Positions 42,916-52,784 are shown, counted from the stretch's first letter. The stretch is DNA of 64,000 bases from Glaciihabitans tibetensis (GCF_003003265.1 NZ_PVTL01000007.1:124001-188000), one strand, 5' to 3'. The notes: generated by a model not told the origin, from the letters alone. Translations and numbers: made by a program.

Positions 42916-44074
42916 TCAGGGTCGCATTCGCCATGCCGCCGCCCTCGCACATCACCTGCAGCCCCCACCGGCCGCCGCCCTGCTCGAGGGTCGACAGCAT
43001 TGTGGTCAGCAGGCGCGTTCCGCTCGAGCCGATCGGGTGACCGAGCGCGATTGCGCCGCCGCGCGGGTTGAGCAGAGCCGGATCGGCGCCGAGTTCCTGT
43101 AGCCACGCCAGGGGCACGGAGGCGAACGCTTCGTTCACCTCGAACGTGTCGATGTCGTCGACTTCCAGGCGTGCCCGGTCGAGGATGCGCCAACTCACCG
43201 GGATCACTCCGGTGAGCATCTCGATGGGATCGGATCCGGTCACCGCGAAGGCGGCGAGCCGGGCGCGCGGGGTGAGCCCCAGCGATTTTGCCCGGTCCTC
43301 ACTCATGATGAGCACCGCCGAGGCGCCATCGGTCAGCGGCGAGGAGTTGCCCGCGGTGATCTGCCAGTCGATCTCCGGAAAGCGGGCCGCGGCGGCGTCG
43401 TTGCGGAAAGCCGGCGCCAATTGCGCGAGGGCCTCAAGTGTGGTGGTCGGCCGAATGGTTTCGTCGAGGTGATGCGGGTGGTCCGTGTCGCTCGCGCGCA
43501 CGGGGAGGATTTCGCGCGCGAAGTCCGCCTCCGCCGCCAGCTGGTGCGATCGCAGTGCGTAAGCGTCAAGGGTCTCGCGGTCGAGCCCCCACCGGGCGGC
43601 CACGAGCTCTGCTGAGATCCCTTGGCCGATCAAACCGTCCGCGTAGCGGGCGGCGAGCTTCACTCCCGCGGTGTCCACGCCGAGGGTCGCACTGCCAAGG
43701 GGATAGCTGCTCATCAGCTCGACACCACACGCGATCACGACGTCATAGGCGCCCGCGATTACTCCCTGTGCCGCGAAGGCGACGGCCTGCTGGCTGCTGC
43801 CGCATTGCCGGTCGATCGTGGTACCGGGGACGGACTCGGGAAAACCTGCGGCGAGGGCAGCAGCACGCGTGATGTTGCTGGATTGGCCGCCCACCTGGCT
43901 GAGACATCCCCCAATCACATCGTCGAGGAGCGCCGGGTCGAGATCATTGCGGTCGACCAGGCCCCGCAGCACGGAGGCCAGCAGGTCGACGGGGTGAAAT
44001 CCCGCGAGCGCGCCACCGGGCTTGCCGCGGCCCGAGGCCGTGCGCACCGCATCAACAATGACCGCCGTGGACAT
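42899..44074 (-). CDS. Acetyl-CoA acetyltransferase / 3-ketoacyl-CoA thiolase
   Basis: 391 aa. The nucleophile Cys91 lies in DRQCGSSQQAV, the catalytic His in GGAIALGHPIGSSGTR, and the second Cys in MCEGGGMANATLIERL. VAFAAQGVIAGAYDVVIACGVE is also typical. The chain is closest to actinobacterial thiolases of fatty acid or steroid side-chain degradation, acting on acyl-CoA; chain-length preference cannot be read. A TAGGGT hexamer ends 6 bases before the ATG. It is divergent from an alpha/beta hydrolase gene. Confidence 0.95.
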   Translation of the reverse strand: MSTAVIVDAVRTASGRGKPGGALAGFHPVDLLASVLRGLVDRNDLDPALLDDVIGGCLSQVGGQSSNITRAAALAAGFPESVPGTTIDRQCGSSQQAVAFAAQGVIAGAYDVVIACGVELMSSYPLGSATLGVDTAGVKLAARYADGLIGQGISAELVAARWGLDRETLDAYALRSHQLAAEADFAREILPVRASDTDHPHHLDETIRPTTTLEALAQLAPAFRNDAAAARFPEIDWQITAGNSSPLTDGASAVLIMSEDRAKSLGLTPRARLAAFAVTGSDPIEMLTGVIPVSWRILDRARLEVDDIDTFEVNEAFASVPLAWLQELGADPALLNPRGGAIALGHPIGSSGTRLLTTMLSTLEQGGGRWGLQVMCEGGGMANATLIERLG

Positions 44075-44080
44075 ACCTCC

Positions 44081-44086
44081 ACCCTA
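44081..44086 (-). promoter_or_regulatory. -10-like hexamer TAGGGT of the thiolase gene
   Basis: Ends 6 bases before ATG 44074. The six bases between read GGAGGT, too close to the ATG to work as a ribosome site, so leaderless start is likelier. Confidence 0.45.
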
Positions 44087-44147
44087 GCCGCGTGATCGTC
44101 CGGGCGGCTAGGCTCCCCGTGGCCGCTGAACCCGAGAGGAACCCGCA

Positions 44148-44849
44148 ATGGAACTCATCTTCGTGCACGGTGCCCTGGTGCGGGACGGGCAGTGGTGGTG
44201 GCAGCCGGCCGCTGACCTGCTCCGAGAGCGCACGGGCATTCGAAGCCGCGCGGTCGCGTTGCCGTCGTGCGGCGAGAGTGCGCCCGAGCAGGTGTCCGAC
44301 GGACTGGGTGCTGACGCAGCCGCGCTTCGAGCGGAGCTTGACGAGGTGGACTCCGCGATCGTCGTCGGGCACTCCTACGGCGGCACGGTCATTGCCGAGG
44401 CCGGTCAGCATGCCGCGGTCGCCCACCTGCTGTATATCTCGTCCTACCTGCCCGACGTCGGCCAGTCGCAGGGCGCGATCATGAGCGGTGAGAGCAACCC
44501 GGTTTCGATTGGCGACAACGGCGATGGCACGCTGGGCCTCGCTGGCTACGATGCGGCGTCGTTCGGAGCGAGATTTCTTCAGGATGCGGATGTCACGGTG
44601 CAGCGTCACGCGTGGGACCGGGTCACCGCGCAGGCCACCGGGGCATTCATGACGCCGACCACCGCCGCCGGCTGGCAGGGGATCGACTCGACGTACATCG
44701 TCTGCACCCAGGATCGCAGCACCTCGGCCCGGTTGCAGCGTTTTCACGCAGTCCGAGCGACGCGCTCGGTTGAGTTGCCGACCGGGCATCACCCCTTTAT
44801 CTCCCGCCCCGACCGTGTGGTCGACCAAATTCAGGCGCTGTCGCGCTGA
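44148..44849 (+). CDS. Alpha/beta fold hydrolase
   Basis: 233 aa from ATG 44148, with a GAGAGGA ribosome site and a TAGGCT hexamer about 34 bases upstream. FVHGALVRDGQWWWQPAADLL is the oxyanion segment, VVGHSYGGTVI the nucleophile elbow, and TGHHPFISRPDRVVDQI the catalytic His end. It resembles the salicylate-esterase/methylesterase-like group of small hydrolases. Substrate unknown. Its end overlaps the convergent CPBP gene by 19 bases. Confidence 0.9.
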   Translation: MELIFVHGALVRDGQWWWQPAADLLRERTGIRSRAVALPSCGESAPEQVSDGLGADAAALRAELDEVDSAIVVGHSYGGTVIAEAGQHAAVAHLLYISSYLPDVGQSQGAIMSGESNPVSIGDNGDGTLGLAGYDAASFGARFLQDADVTVQRHAWDRVTAQATGAFMTPTTAAGWQGIDSTYIVCTQDRSTSARLQRFHAVRATRSVELPTGHHPFISRPDRVVDQIQALSR

Positions 44850-45580
44850 GTCGCCAACCCTGTCCACAACCAGGCCGCGAGGGCGAGGAAAATGCCGATG
44901 GTAGCCCAGTCGACCACCGCTGGCGTCTGGTTCAAGCCGGATAGCTGGAGGTAGTTGAAGGCCGCGTGCAAAACGACGGTGATCCAGATGGTGCCCGTGC
45001 TGAGGAAGATGGCGGACGCAGACAACCCGAAAACGAACGCGAAGACGAGTTGTCGAATCGTGGTGTCGACATCCTGCCCCGACAACGCGTTGACTGAATG
45101 GGCCAGCGAGAAGGCCAGAGAGCTCGCGATCATCGCGCGGCCCGCCCCGCGGGAGCGGAGGATTCCGACGAACAGGGAACGGAAAAGTGTTTCCTCCACA
45201 AACGCAACCAGCACTACGAGACCGATGATCTCGAGCCATCGCGCCGCGGTCAGGTCTGCGGTTCCACCGGTCGTGGCTGCGGTGAGGACAAGGATGACCG
45301 CCAGCACCATTGCAATAACCGGCAGGGTTCGCGCTAGCGCGATTCGGGACGCGTCCGAGCTAGGCGATCGGTATCCGAGAGCGCTCCATCGCTCCGTGAT
45401 CGTCGCCCACATCGCCAGCGCCACGGCGACCGGAAGGAAGACCACCGGTACCGGAGACAAAGACTGCGCGCTGGTGAGATAGATCGCAGTGCCTGCGGCT
45501 CCAAGAAAGACGACCAGTGTGACTGTTGTGAGAGCTATGAGCGTATATGGTCGCCGGACGGTGAGAGCGGGATCGGACAT
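44831..45580 (-). CDS. CPBP family intramembrane glutamic protease
   Basis: 249 aa with about seven helices. The Abi/CPBP motifs are present: EETLFRSLFVGIL (paired Glu and Arg), SSLAFSLAHSVNA (His), and VLHAAFNYLQL (His/Asn). The family includes CAAX prenyl proteases and bacteriocin self-immunity proteins; the natural substrate is unknown. GGAGGT ribosome site. Divergent from a TetR gene; two GAATAC/GTATTC palindromes in the gap are the probable operators. Confidence 0.93.
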   Translation of the reverse strand: MSDPALTVRRPYTLIALTTVTLVVFLGAAGTAIYLTSAQSLSPVPVVFLPVAVALAMWATITERWSALGYRSPSSDASRIALARTLPVIAMVLAVILVLTAATTGGTADLTAARWLEIIGLVVLVAFVEETLFRSLFVGILRSRGAGRAMIASSLAFSLAHSVNALSGQDVDTTIRQLVFAFVFGLSASAIFLSTGTIWITVVLHAAFNYLQLSGLNQTPAVVDWATIGIFLALAAWLWTGLATQRDSA

Positions 45581-45607
45581 GGATTTACCTCCTGGGTGAC
45601 CGCCCGT

Positions 45608-45623
45608 GAATACGAATGTATTA
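45608..45623. promoter_or_regulatory. Probable TetR operator 1 (CPBP-tetR gap)
   Basis: GAATACGAATGTATTA: arms AATAC/GTATT around 4 bases. Its centre is 32 bases from that of operator 2. Confidence 0.6.
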
Positions 45624-45639
45624 AGCAGTCAATCGAGGA

Positions 45640-45655
45640 GAATACGCTTGTATTC
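45640..45655. promoter_or_regulatory. Probable TetR operator 2 (CPBP-tetR gap)
   Basis: GAATACGCTTGTATTC: perfect 6-base arms around 4 bases, same design as operator 1. Confidence 0.65.
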
Positions 45656-45682
45656 TTGTAACGCGCAAGTCAGCCGTGAGTG

Positions 45683-45720
45683 CCGGTAAGCAACGCGAGT
45701 GCCGGCAAGCAACGCGAGTG
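45683..45720. repeat. 19-base repeat (2 copies) upstream of tetR
   Basis: GCCGGYAAGCAACGCGAGT twice, in the leader of the TetR gene. Confidence 0.9.
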
Positions 45721-45753
45721 GGTAGATCGAGTGGTTGATAGGGGAGAGAAGAC

Positions 45754-46332
45754 GTGGCCGTGGAACGCACAGATGAACTCGCGAGTGCTGCTCTGCGTAT
45801 CGTCACCCGCGACGGACTCTCGGGGGTGACGTTTAGGGCCGTCGCAACCGAGTCCGGTTGGTCGTTAGGTGCGGTGCAGAAGACGTTTCGTTCCAAGAGC
45901 GACATGATCGCAGCGACCCTGCGTTACGCACAGAGTTCTGTTTCGGACCAGGTGAGTAGTGAACCCGGCCGCCCCACTCTTGCCGACTGGCTGATTGGGC
46001 TGGTGATGGCAACGCTTCCGCTGGATGACGAACGGCGTAGCGCCTGCCTCGTTGGCATCGCGTTCGCTGATCGGGCGCCGTTTGATCCCAAGATTGCCGT
46101 GACGCTCGCAAGCTGGGACAACGAGTTGCGCTCCCGCCTCACGCTTCTCGCCCGTCGAGCCCATGAAGAGGGTGAGCTCAGTCGCGCCATGAGCGCAGAT
46201 GCTCTGTCCCGAGCGGTTCTGGCCTTCGCGGCAGGGCTCGCGTCGCAGCTGCTCTACGATCCGATCAGCGAAGACGCCGCCCACGCGGTAGTGAGTGCGA
46301 CCATTCGAGCACTGGTCATTTCTCCGAGTTGA
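45754..46332 (+). CDS. TetR family regulator (probable repressor of the CPBP gene)
   Basis: 192 aa from GTG 45754, with a GGGGAGAGAAG ribosome site. The helix-turn-helix is in AALRIVTRDGLSGVTFRAVATESGWSLGAVQKTFRSKSDMI. The C-terminal ligand domain (LADWLIGLVMATLPLDDERRSA...) is typical of the family. It is divergent from the CPBP gene, with paired palindromes in between, so it most likely represses both. Ligand unknown. Confidence 0.93.
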   Translation: MAVERTDELASAALRIVTRDGLSGVTFRAVATESGWSLGAVQKTFRSKSDMIAATLRYAQSSVSDQVSSEPGRPTLADWLIGLVMATLPLDDERRSACLVGIAFADRAPFDPKIAVTLASWDNELRSRLTLLARRAHEEGELSRAMSADALSRAVLAFAAGLASQLLYDPISEDAAHAVVSATIRALVISPS

Positions 46333-46354
46333 GCCGCGTCCGTGCAGTGCGGCG

Positions 46355-46400
46355 AATCTGTAGCCAATCTGTAGCCAATCTGTAGCGCTGTAGCCAATCT
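46355..46400. repeat. 11-base tandem repeat between tetR and the membrane protein gene
   Basis: AATCTGTAGCC three times with a partial extra copy. The period is not a multiple of three and the region is non-coding. Confidence 0.9.
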
Positions 46401-46442
46401 CTCCCGCTCCGACCGGACCGCGGCCACTTGCACTGCGCTCGC

Positions 46443-46474
46443 AGCACAATCTTGTGCTAGGTTGACAGCACAAG
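46443..46474. promoter_or_regulatory. Probable GntR operator upstream of the membrane protein-gntR operon
   Basis: AGCACAA-TC-TTGTGCT (46443-46458) is a perfect 7-base-arm palindrome; a further AGCACAAG (46467-46474) makes a second inverted pair with 8-base arms. It lies 50-85 bases before the operon start. Confidence 0.6.
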
Positions 46475-46525
46475 GCGGCGGCGCTGCACGTTGCATGCCT
46501 CCGCCACCGTTGTAGAGGAGACCGA

Positions 46526-47635
46526 ATGATCCCGCCCTTCGTCTATGTCTTATTCCACAACCTTCCCGCGCTCGAAGTTGCAATCACCTTCGGATTGATC
46601 TTCTTCGCCCTGTCATGGGTCATGCCGCGTCGGTTGATCACGCTGCCCGTAATCCCGCCGTCTGTAATGACGCTGCCCGTAAACACGCTGTCCGCCACCA
46701 CGCTGCCCGCAACCGTCGCTCGCCGTTCGATTCTGGTGTGGACCGGAATTGCGGGATCCCTTCTGGTTGTTGCGGTTGCGACCGTCGCCAGTGCACTTGC
46801 CGCCCGGCGCGGGGAGTACCAGTACACGGGCGTTGACGGCTGGCTGGGTCGCCCGGCGCCGCTGCTTACCGCAATCACCGTTGTCGCCGTCGCCGCTCTG
46901 GTTCTCCGCCGCAGCCGACTTCCCGAGCCAGGCGCGCGGGGGATCGCTCCGCGACGGCCATGGCACGCATTCGCGCCGCGGCCGGTGCTGTGGGCGACGG
47001 CCGTCCTTGCCACCCTCGTCGCCCTTACCGCGCTCTGGCAGTCGGTGATCGGAATGGTCGCTCCCGAAGCTGGTCCCTTCTTTGGACGGACCACGGACCA
47101 TACCGATTTGCCGATCTACATGACCTTCAACCAGGGCTACGGCTACATTGCGGGGGTTGGGTGGCCGAACTATCTCGCCACGTTCGTTGTTCTCGCGATC
47201 GCAGCTGTCGTTCTCTTCCTGGCACTGCGGTCCGATGCGAACCGCCCGGTGCTCGCCCGTTCCTCCTTCGTGGGCGTGCGCGTCGAGCGCGAACAGACCG
47301 CGCGCTTGCTCACGTTGATTGTGCTCGGTGGGTTGGTGACAACGCTGGGAGCTGTGTGGATGCACGCGGGGTCCATCGGTCAGGTCAGTGTCAGCTTCGA
47401 TCAACGATGGGTGTCCGAGGACGTCTCTTACCCGAGGATCCACTTCGGCGGTGGCTACGACGCATTCGCGCGCCCCCTGAACCTCGCGGGGTACGCCTTC
47501 CAGGGAATCGGCGTTGCCCTCCTGCTCAGAATCGCGACGGACACGACCCGGTCAGCGCTGAAGCTGCGCCGGGCGGGAACGGATGCGCCGAGCGACGTCG
47601 ACGATGCCGCGCTCACTCCGGGTGCGCGCCGATGA
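46526..47635 (+). CDS. Hypothetical membrane protein paired with a GntR regulator
   Basis: 369 aa, GAGGAGA ribosome site. About six to seven helices: the N-terminal one (LEVAITFGLIFFALSWVM), then a Thr/Leu/Pro repeat (about 38-62, 15-base DNA repeat), a helix near 70-92, another near 105-125, 150-172, 210-232, 255-275 and a last one near 330-345. Between helices there is an external-looking aromatic segment TDHTDLPIYMTFNQGYGYIAG. I do not recognise the family. The stop overlaps the gntR start by 4 bases, the layout of YtrA-type GntR systems that control their own membrane-protein partner. Confidence 0.8.
   Translation: MIPPFVYVLFHNLPALEVAITFGLIFFALSWVMPRRLITLPVIPPSVMTLPVNTLSATTLPATVARRSILVWTGIAGSLLVVAVATVASALAARRGEYQYTGVDGWLGRPAPLLTAITVVAVAALVLRRSRLPEPGARGIAPRRPWHAFAPRPVLWATAVLATLVALTALWQSVIGMVAPEAGPFFGRTTDHTDLPIYMTFNQGYGYIAGVGWPNYLATFVVLAIAAVVLFLALRSDANRPVLARSSFVGVRVEREQTARLLTLIVLGGLVTTLGAVWMHAGSIGQVSVSFDQRWVSEDVSYPRIHFGGGYDAFARPLNLAGYAFQGIGVALLLRIATDTTRSALKLRRAGTDAPSDVDDAALTPGARR
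46632..46712 (+). repeat. Imperfect 15-base repeat in the membrane protein gene
   Basis: Units around ATCACGCTGCCCGTA encode Ile/Met-Thr-Leu-Pro-Val type segments after the first helix. Confidence 0.8.
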
Positions 47636-47988
47636 GCCCACTCGCACCGCGATCCGCCGAGGACATCGCGGAACTTTTTCGGGGAGCGATCCAATCCGGG
47701 CAATTGGGCGACGGCGAACGGCTGCCGACAGTTCGCCAGACCGCGCGCGACTTCGGGATCGCGCAGGCAACCGCCGCGAAGGCCTACAAGAGCCTTGAGC
47801 AAGACGGGCTCGTCGTCACCCGCACCGCGGCGGGTACTCGCGTCGCCGCCGGCGCTTCGCGAGCGCCGAAACTCGTCGTGGAACAGGCTCGCGCGCTCGC
47901 AGATGCTGCCGCGACCTCACAGGTGTCGCTCGATGACGCCGTGGGAATCCTGCGCGCGGTGTGGGGCCAGGCCGAGAGCGAAAGCTAG
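47632..47988 (+). CDS. Short GntR-family regulator (YtrA-like)
   Basis: 118 aa from ATG 47632, overlapping the membrane protein gene by 4 bases; the frame is open far upstream but antisense-like. A winged helix fills most of the protein: EDIAELFRGAIQSGQLGDGERLPTVRQTARDFGIAQATAAKAYKSLEQDGLVVTRTAAGTRVA. A short C-terminal helix follows with no ligand domain, as in the YtrA subfamily. It probably binds the AGCACAA palindrome upstream of the operon. Its TAG stop shares CTAG with the hrpA stop on the other strand. Confidence 0.9.
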   Translation: MSPLAPRSAEDIAELFRGAIQSGQLGDGERLPTVRQTARDFGIAQATAAKAYKSLEQDGLVVTRTAAGTRVAAGASRAPKLVVEQARALADAAATSQVSLDDAVGILRAVWGQAESES

Positions 47989-50900
47989 CCGAGCAGCGCC
48001 TTCTGGATGCGCTGCACCGACACCGATTCCGCCGTTCCAAGGTGCTGCGCGAACAGGCTGACGCGGAATTCTTCGAGCAGCCAGCGCACGCGGACGAGAT
48101 TCTCCGGAGCCTCGGCGGGCAGCGGGATCGCGCCCTTCGCCGCGGTGTACTTAGCGGTCGCCGCCTTCACCTGGGTCATCCAAACGTGGTCGCGCGCGAT
48201 GTCGGACGGCAGTTTCTCCATCCGGCTGGTGATGCCCCGCAGGTAGCGCGGCAGGTGGCGCAGCTGCGTGGTTCCCGTGCGGGAGATGAAACCCGGGTAG
48301 ATGAGGCCGGCGAGCTGCTCCCGGGCGTCCGAGAGGGCGGGCAGCGCGCTCATGGTGGTGGAGCTGCGCAGGGCGCGTTCGGCGTCGCGATAGGCGGCCA
48401 TGGTGGATGTCACGGTGGTCACGGTCGCGTAGAGGCCCTCGACCAGCCCCGCCGAGATGGCCAGACGCGCCGCTTCGAATTCGTCGCGCGTCCAGATCAG
48501 CGCGTCTGGGGAGTGCTCGCGCAGCCCGGCATCCACCGTTGCAACAAGGCAGTCATCGAACAGGGCCTGGATGTTCTGGTACGGACTGGTGGCGAGGGCA
48601 AGTTTTTCGGCCTGGGAGAGGTGCTCGCGCACGTAGCCGAGGGGGGAAGGGATTCCGAGCAGCAGCAGCCGCCGAATGCCCGCCGCCGACGCGCGTGCCT
48701 GATCGGTGGGGGTGGACATGAGCCGGATGGAGATGCTGGTGCCCCGGTCTACGAGGGCCGGGTAGGCGCGGATCACGGTGCCGGCGCGCCGGGTGTCGAC
48801 GAGCTTGGGAAGCTCGTCGAAGTCCCAGGCCGTGATCCCGTCGCGCTCGAGGGCGTGTGGGGTGGAGGCGACCGCGAGGGACTCCCGCACCCGGGTTTTC
48901 AGCTTCTGCTGCAGCGAGGGCAGGTCCTTGCTGCGCGCGATCTCCTGGCCGCGGTCGTTGATCACGGCGAAGGTCATGCGCAGGTGCGCGGGAACGCGTT
49001 CCTGTTCGAAGTCCTCGACGGTGACCGGGGTGTACGTCTTGCGCTGGATCGTCTGGGCGAGGAACTCGGTGAGCGACATCTGCTCGAGTTCTTCGGGGTC
49101 GGTGGTCGGCAGCGCCTCGAGCAGGCGGTTCGCCCAGTCGTTCGCGGGCACCACGTTGCGCCGGATCGCCTTGGGCAGGCTCTTGATCAGCCCGGTGACG
49201 AGATCTTCGCGCAAGCCAGGAACCTGCCAGTCGAAGCCCGCGGGCGACAGCCGCGCGAGTACCGCCAGCGGGATCTGCACGGTGACGCCGTCGTCTTCTG
49301 CGCCCGGCTCGAACCGGTAGGTCAGGCTGAGGCGTTGGTCACCCTGCTGCCAGGTGGTCGGAAACGCGTCCTCGTCGACCGTGGTGTTGTCGCCGGCGAG
49401 GTTCTCCGCGGTCATCGCGAGCAGGTCGGGGGTGTCTTTGCGCACCTTGCGCCACCAGCCCTCGAAGCTGCGCACCGAGTGGACGTCTTCCGGGATGCGC
49501 CGGTGGTAGAACTCGAAGACCGCTTCATCATCGAACAGGATGTCGCGGCGCCGCGTTCGCTCTTCCAGCTCGGCCAGCTCCGCGCGAAGAGCCCGGTTGG
49601 CACGGTCGAAGTCGTAGTTGCGGTCGTTCTTCGGGTCGGTCGGCCACTCGCCCTCGACCAGCGCGTGCCGGATGAACAGCTCCCGGGCGTAGGCCGGGTC
49701 AATGCGCACAAACTGGGCCCGGCGTTTCAGGATGATCGGGACCCCGTACAGGGTGACCCGCTCCCAGGCGACGGCGGCGCCCTGTTTCTTCTCCCAGTGC
49801 GGTTCGCTGTAGCTGCGCTTGAGCAGGTCGCCGGCGATCGGCTCGGCCCAGGCGGGGTCGATCGAGGCGTTCATGCGCGCAAACAGGCGACTGGTTTCTA
49901 CCAGCTCGGCGCTCATCACGGCGGCCGGCTGCTTTTTGTTGACGGAGGAGCCGGGAAAAATCACAAACCGCACCTGCCGGGCACCGACGTAGTCCCGCTT
50001 CACCGCGTCGCGGATGCCGATCTGGCTGAGCAAGCCCGCAAGCAGGGATCGGTGGATGCCGTCGGGGTTCGCACTCGGCGACCCGAGGTGCAGCCCGAGC
50101 TGCTTCACCTGGCGGGTCAGCTGGCGGTAGACATCCTGCCACTCGCGGATGCGCAGGTAGTTGAGGTACTCGGCCTTGCAGAGGCGCCGGAACGCGCTGC
50201 TGCTCAGCTCGGCCTGCTTCTCCTCCAGGTAGTTCCAGAGGTTCAGCAGGGTGAGGAAGTCGCTCGTGACGTCGTTGAAGCGGGCATGCTGCTGGTCTGC
50301 CTGGGCGCGGCGTTCGAGAGGGCGCTCGCGCGGGTCCTGGATGCTCAGCGCCGCCACAATCGCGATGACCTCGCGGGTGGTGCCGTGCTGCTTCGACTCG
50401 AGCACCATCCGGGCGAGCCTCGGGTCGATCGGCAGCTGGCTGAGCTGCTTGCCGATGCGGGTGATCTGGGGGTCGGCGTCTTTGCTCGCTGCGGTGACCG
50501 CGCCGAGTTCGCGCAGCAGGTCGAGGCCGTCCTTGATGCCGCGGGAGTCCGGGGGCTGCAGGAACGGGAACTTCGCGATGTCGCCGAGGCCCAGCGAGAT
50601 CATCTGCAGGATCACTGCGGCGAGGTTGGTGCGCAGGATCTCCGGCTCGGTGAACTCGGGGCGCTTGGTGAAGTCTTCCTCGGAGTAGAGGCGGATCGCG
50701 ATACCGGCGCTGGTGCGGCCGGATCGGCCGGAGCGCTGGTTGGCGGATGCCTGCGAGATGGCCTCAATGGGCAGCCGCTGGATCTTCGAGCGCACGCTGT
50801 ACCGGCTGATGCGTGCGGTTCCGGCGTCGATCACGTACTTGATTCCGGGCACGGTGAGGCTGGTCTCGGCGACGTTGGTCGCGAGCACGATCCGACGCCG

Positions 50901-51791
50901 GGTGCCGGCAGAGTTCGATGGCTGGAACACCTTGTGCTGGTCAGCGGCGGACAGCCGGCCGTACAACGGCAGCACCTCGGTGTGCGGGAGGTTGCGCCCG
51001 CGGATCGAGTCCTCCGCGTCGCGGATCTCGTTCTCGCCGCTCAAAAATACGAGGACGTCGCCGGATGACTCGCGCGCGAGTTCATCCAGTGCCGCGTTAA
51101 TGCCCTCCAGATAGTCCCGGTCGACTGCGTCCTTCGCAGGAACCTCGTCCGGATCATCCGTCTCAATGGCCTCTGCAACCAACGGACGGTACCGCACCTC
51201 GACCGGGTAGGTGCGCCCGGTGACCTCGATGATGGGAGCCCCCTCGAAGTGCTTCGAGAAGCTCTCCGGGTCGATAGTGGCACTGGTGACGATGACCTTG
51301 AGGTCGGGACGCCTCGGCAGCAGCTGTTTCAGGTAGCCGAGGAGGAAGTCGATGGTGAGGCTGCGCTCGTGGGCCTCGTCGATGATGATCGCGTCGTATT
51401 TGCGCAGCAACCGGTCGCGGTGGATCTCGTTGAGCAAGATGCCGTCGGTCATCAGCTTGATGCGGGTGTTCTTGCCGACCCGGTCGGTGAATCGCACCTG
51501 GTAGCCGACGAGGTCGCCGACTTCCTGGCCGAGTTCCTCGGCGATGCGTTCGGCGATGGTGCGGGCGGCGATCCGGCGCGGCTGGGTGTGGCCGATGCTG
51601 GTGCGGCCGAGCTCGAGCAGGATCTTCGGAAGCTGTGTCGTTTTACCCGAGCCGGTTTCACCTGCGATGATGACGACCTGGTTGGCGGAGATGATGTCGG
51701 CGATGTCCTGCCGTCGCTGGCTGACCGGGAGGTCCTCGGGGTAGGTGATCACCGGGAGCTCGGTCTGCGGGAGGGGATTAGGGGAAGACAT
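47985..51791 (-). CDS. hrpA: ATP-dependent RNA helicase HrpA
   Basis: 1268 aa, about the length of E. coli HrpA. DEAH-box core: Walker A GETGSGKTTQL, DEAHERSL (DEAH), SATIDPESF-type motif III, and motif VI QRSGRSGRTSAG. HA2 and OB-fold regions follow, then the long C-terminal DUF3418 region (YEVRE-free, ending FAQHLGTAESVSVQRIQKALLG). HrpA unwinds RNA and rescues stalled ribosomes in E. coli. A TAAGAT hexamer lies 9 bases upstream. Its stop overlaps the gntR stop in CTAG. Confidence 0.96.
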   Translation of the reverse strand: MSSPNPLPQTELPVITYPEDLPVSQRRQDIADIISANQVVIIAGETGSGKTTQLPKILLELGRTSIGHTQPRRIAARTIAERIAEELGQEVGDLVGYQVRFTDRVGKNTRIKLMTDGILLNEIHRDRLLRKYDAIIIDEAHERSLTIDFLLGYLKQLLPRRPDLKVIVTSATIDPESFSKHFEGAPIIEVTGRTYPVEVRYRPLVAEAIETDDPDEVPAKDAVDRDYLEGINAALDELARESSGDVLVFLSGENEIRDAEDSIRGRNLPHTEVLPLYGRLSAADQHKVFQPSNSAGTRRRIVLATNVAETSLTVPGIKYVIDAGTARISRYSVRSKIQRLPIEAISQASANQRSGRSGRTSAGIAIRLYSEEDFTKRPEFTEPEILRTNLAAVILQMISLGLGDIAKFPFLQPPDSRGIKDGLDLLRELGAVTAASKDADPQITRIGKQLSQLPIDPRLARMVLESKQHGTTREVIAIVAALSIQDPRERPLERRAQADQQHARFNDVTSDFLTLLNLWNYLEEKQAELSSSAFRRLCKAEYLNYLRIREWQDVYRQLTRQVKQLGLHLGSPSANPDGIHRSLLAGLLSQIGIRDAVKRDYVGARQVRFVIFPGSSVNKKQPAAVMSAELVETSRLFARMNASIDPAWAEPIAGDLLKRSYSEPHWEKKQGAAVAWERVTLYGVPIILKRRAQFVRIDPAYARELFIRHALVEGEWPTDPKNDRNYDFDRANRALRAELAELEERTRRRDILFDDEAVFEFYHRRIPEDVHSVRSFEGWWRKVRKDTPDLLAMTAENLAGDNTTVDEDAFPTTWQQGDQRLSLTYRFEPGAEDDGVTVQIPLAVLARLSPAGFDWQVPGLREDLVTGLIKSLPKAIRRNVVPANDWANRLLEALPTTDPEELEQMSLTEFLAQTIQRKTYTPVTVEDFEQERVPAHLRMTFAVINDRGQEIARSKDLPSLQQKLKTRVRESLAVASTPHALERDGITAWDFDELPKLVDTRRAGTVIRAYPALVDRGTSISIRLMSTPTDQARASAAGIRRLLLLGIPSPLGYVREHLSQAEKLALATSPYQNIQALFDDCLVATVDAGLREHSPDALIWTRDEFEAARLAISAGLVEGLYATVTTVTSTMAAYRDAERALRSSTTMSALPALSDAREQLAGLIYPGFISRTGTTQLRHLPRYLRGITSRMEKLPSDIARDHVWMTQVKAATAKYTAAKGAIPLPAEAPENLVRVRWLLEEFRVSLFAQHLGTAESVSVQRIQKALLG

Positions 51792-51807
51792 CAGCGTTCT
51801 ATCTTAA

Positions 51808-52716
<909 letters not shown>

Positions 52717-52745
52717 CAGCGCAGCGCCTCTGGTGAACGCGCCTC

Positions 52746-52772
52746 CGCGGCGGGGCCCAGTGCCCCGCCGCG
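52746..52772. terminator. Hairpin between convergent reductase and MFS genes
   Basis: 11-bp perfect GC-rich stem CGCGGCGGGGC/GCCCCGCCGCG, 5-base loop. No T-run, as is usual for high-GC actinobacterial terminators. Confidence 0.7.
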
Positions 52773-52784
52773 ATTCGGGGGTAG

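Noticed and set aside
47961..51068. 1035-codon plus-strand frame over hrpA
   Set aside because: Antisense shadow with no recognisable domain; HrpA motifs are clear on the minus strand.
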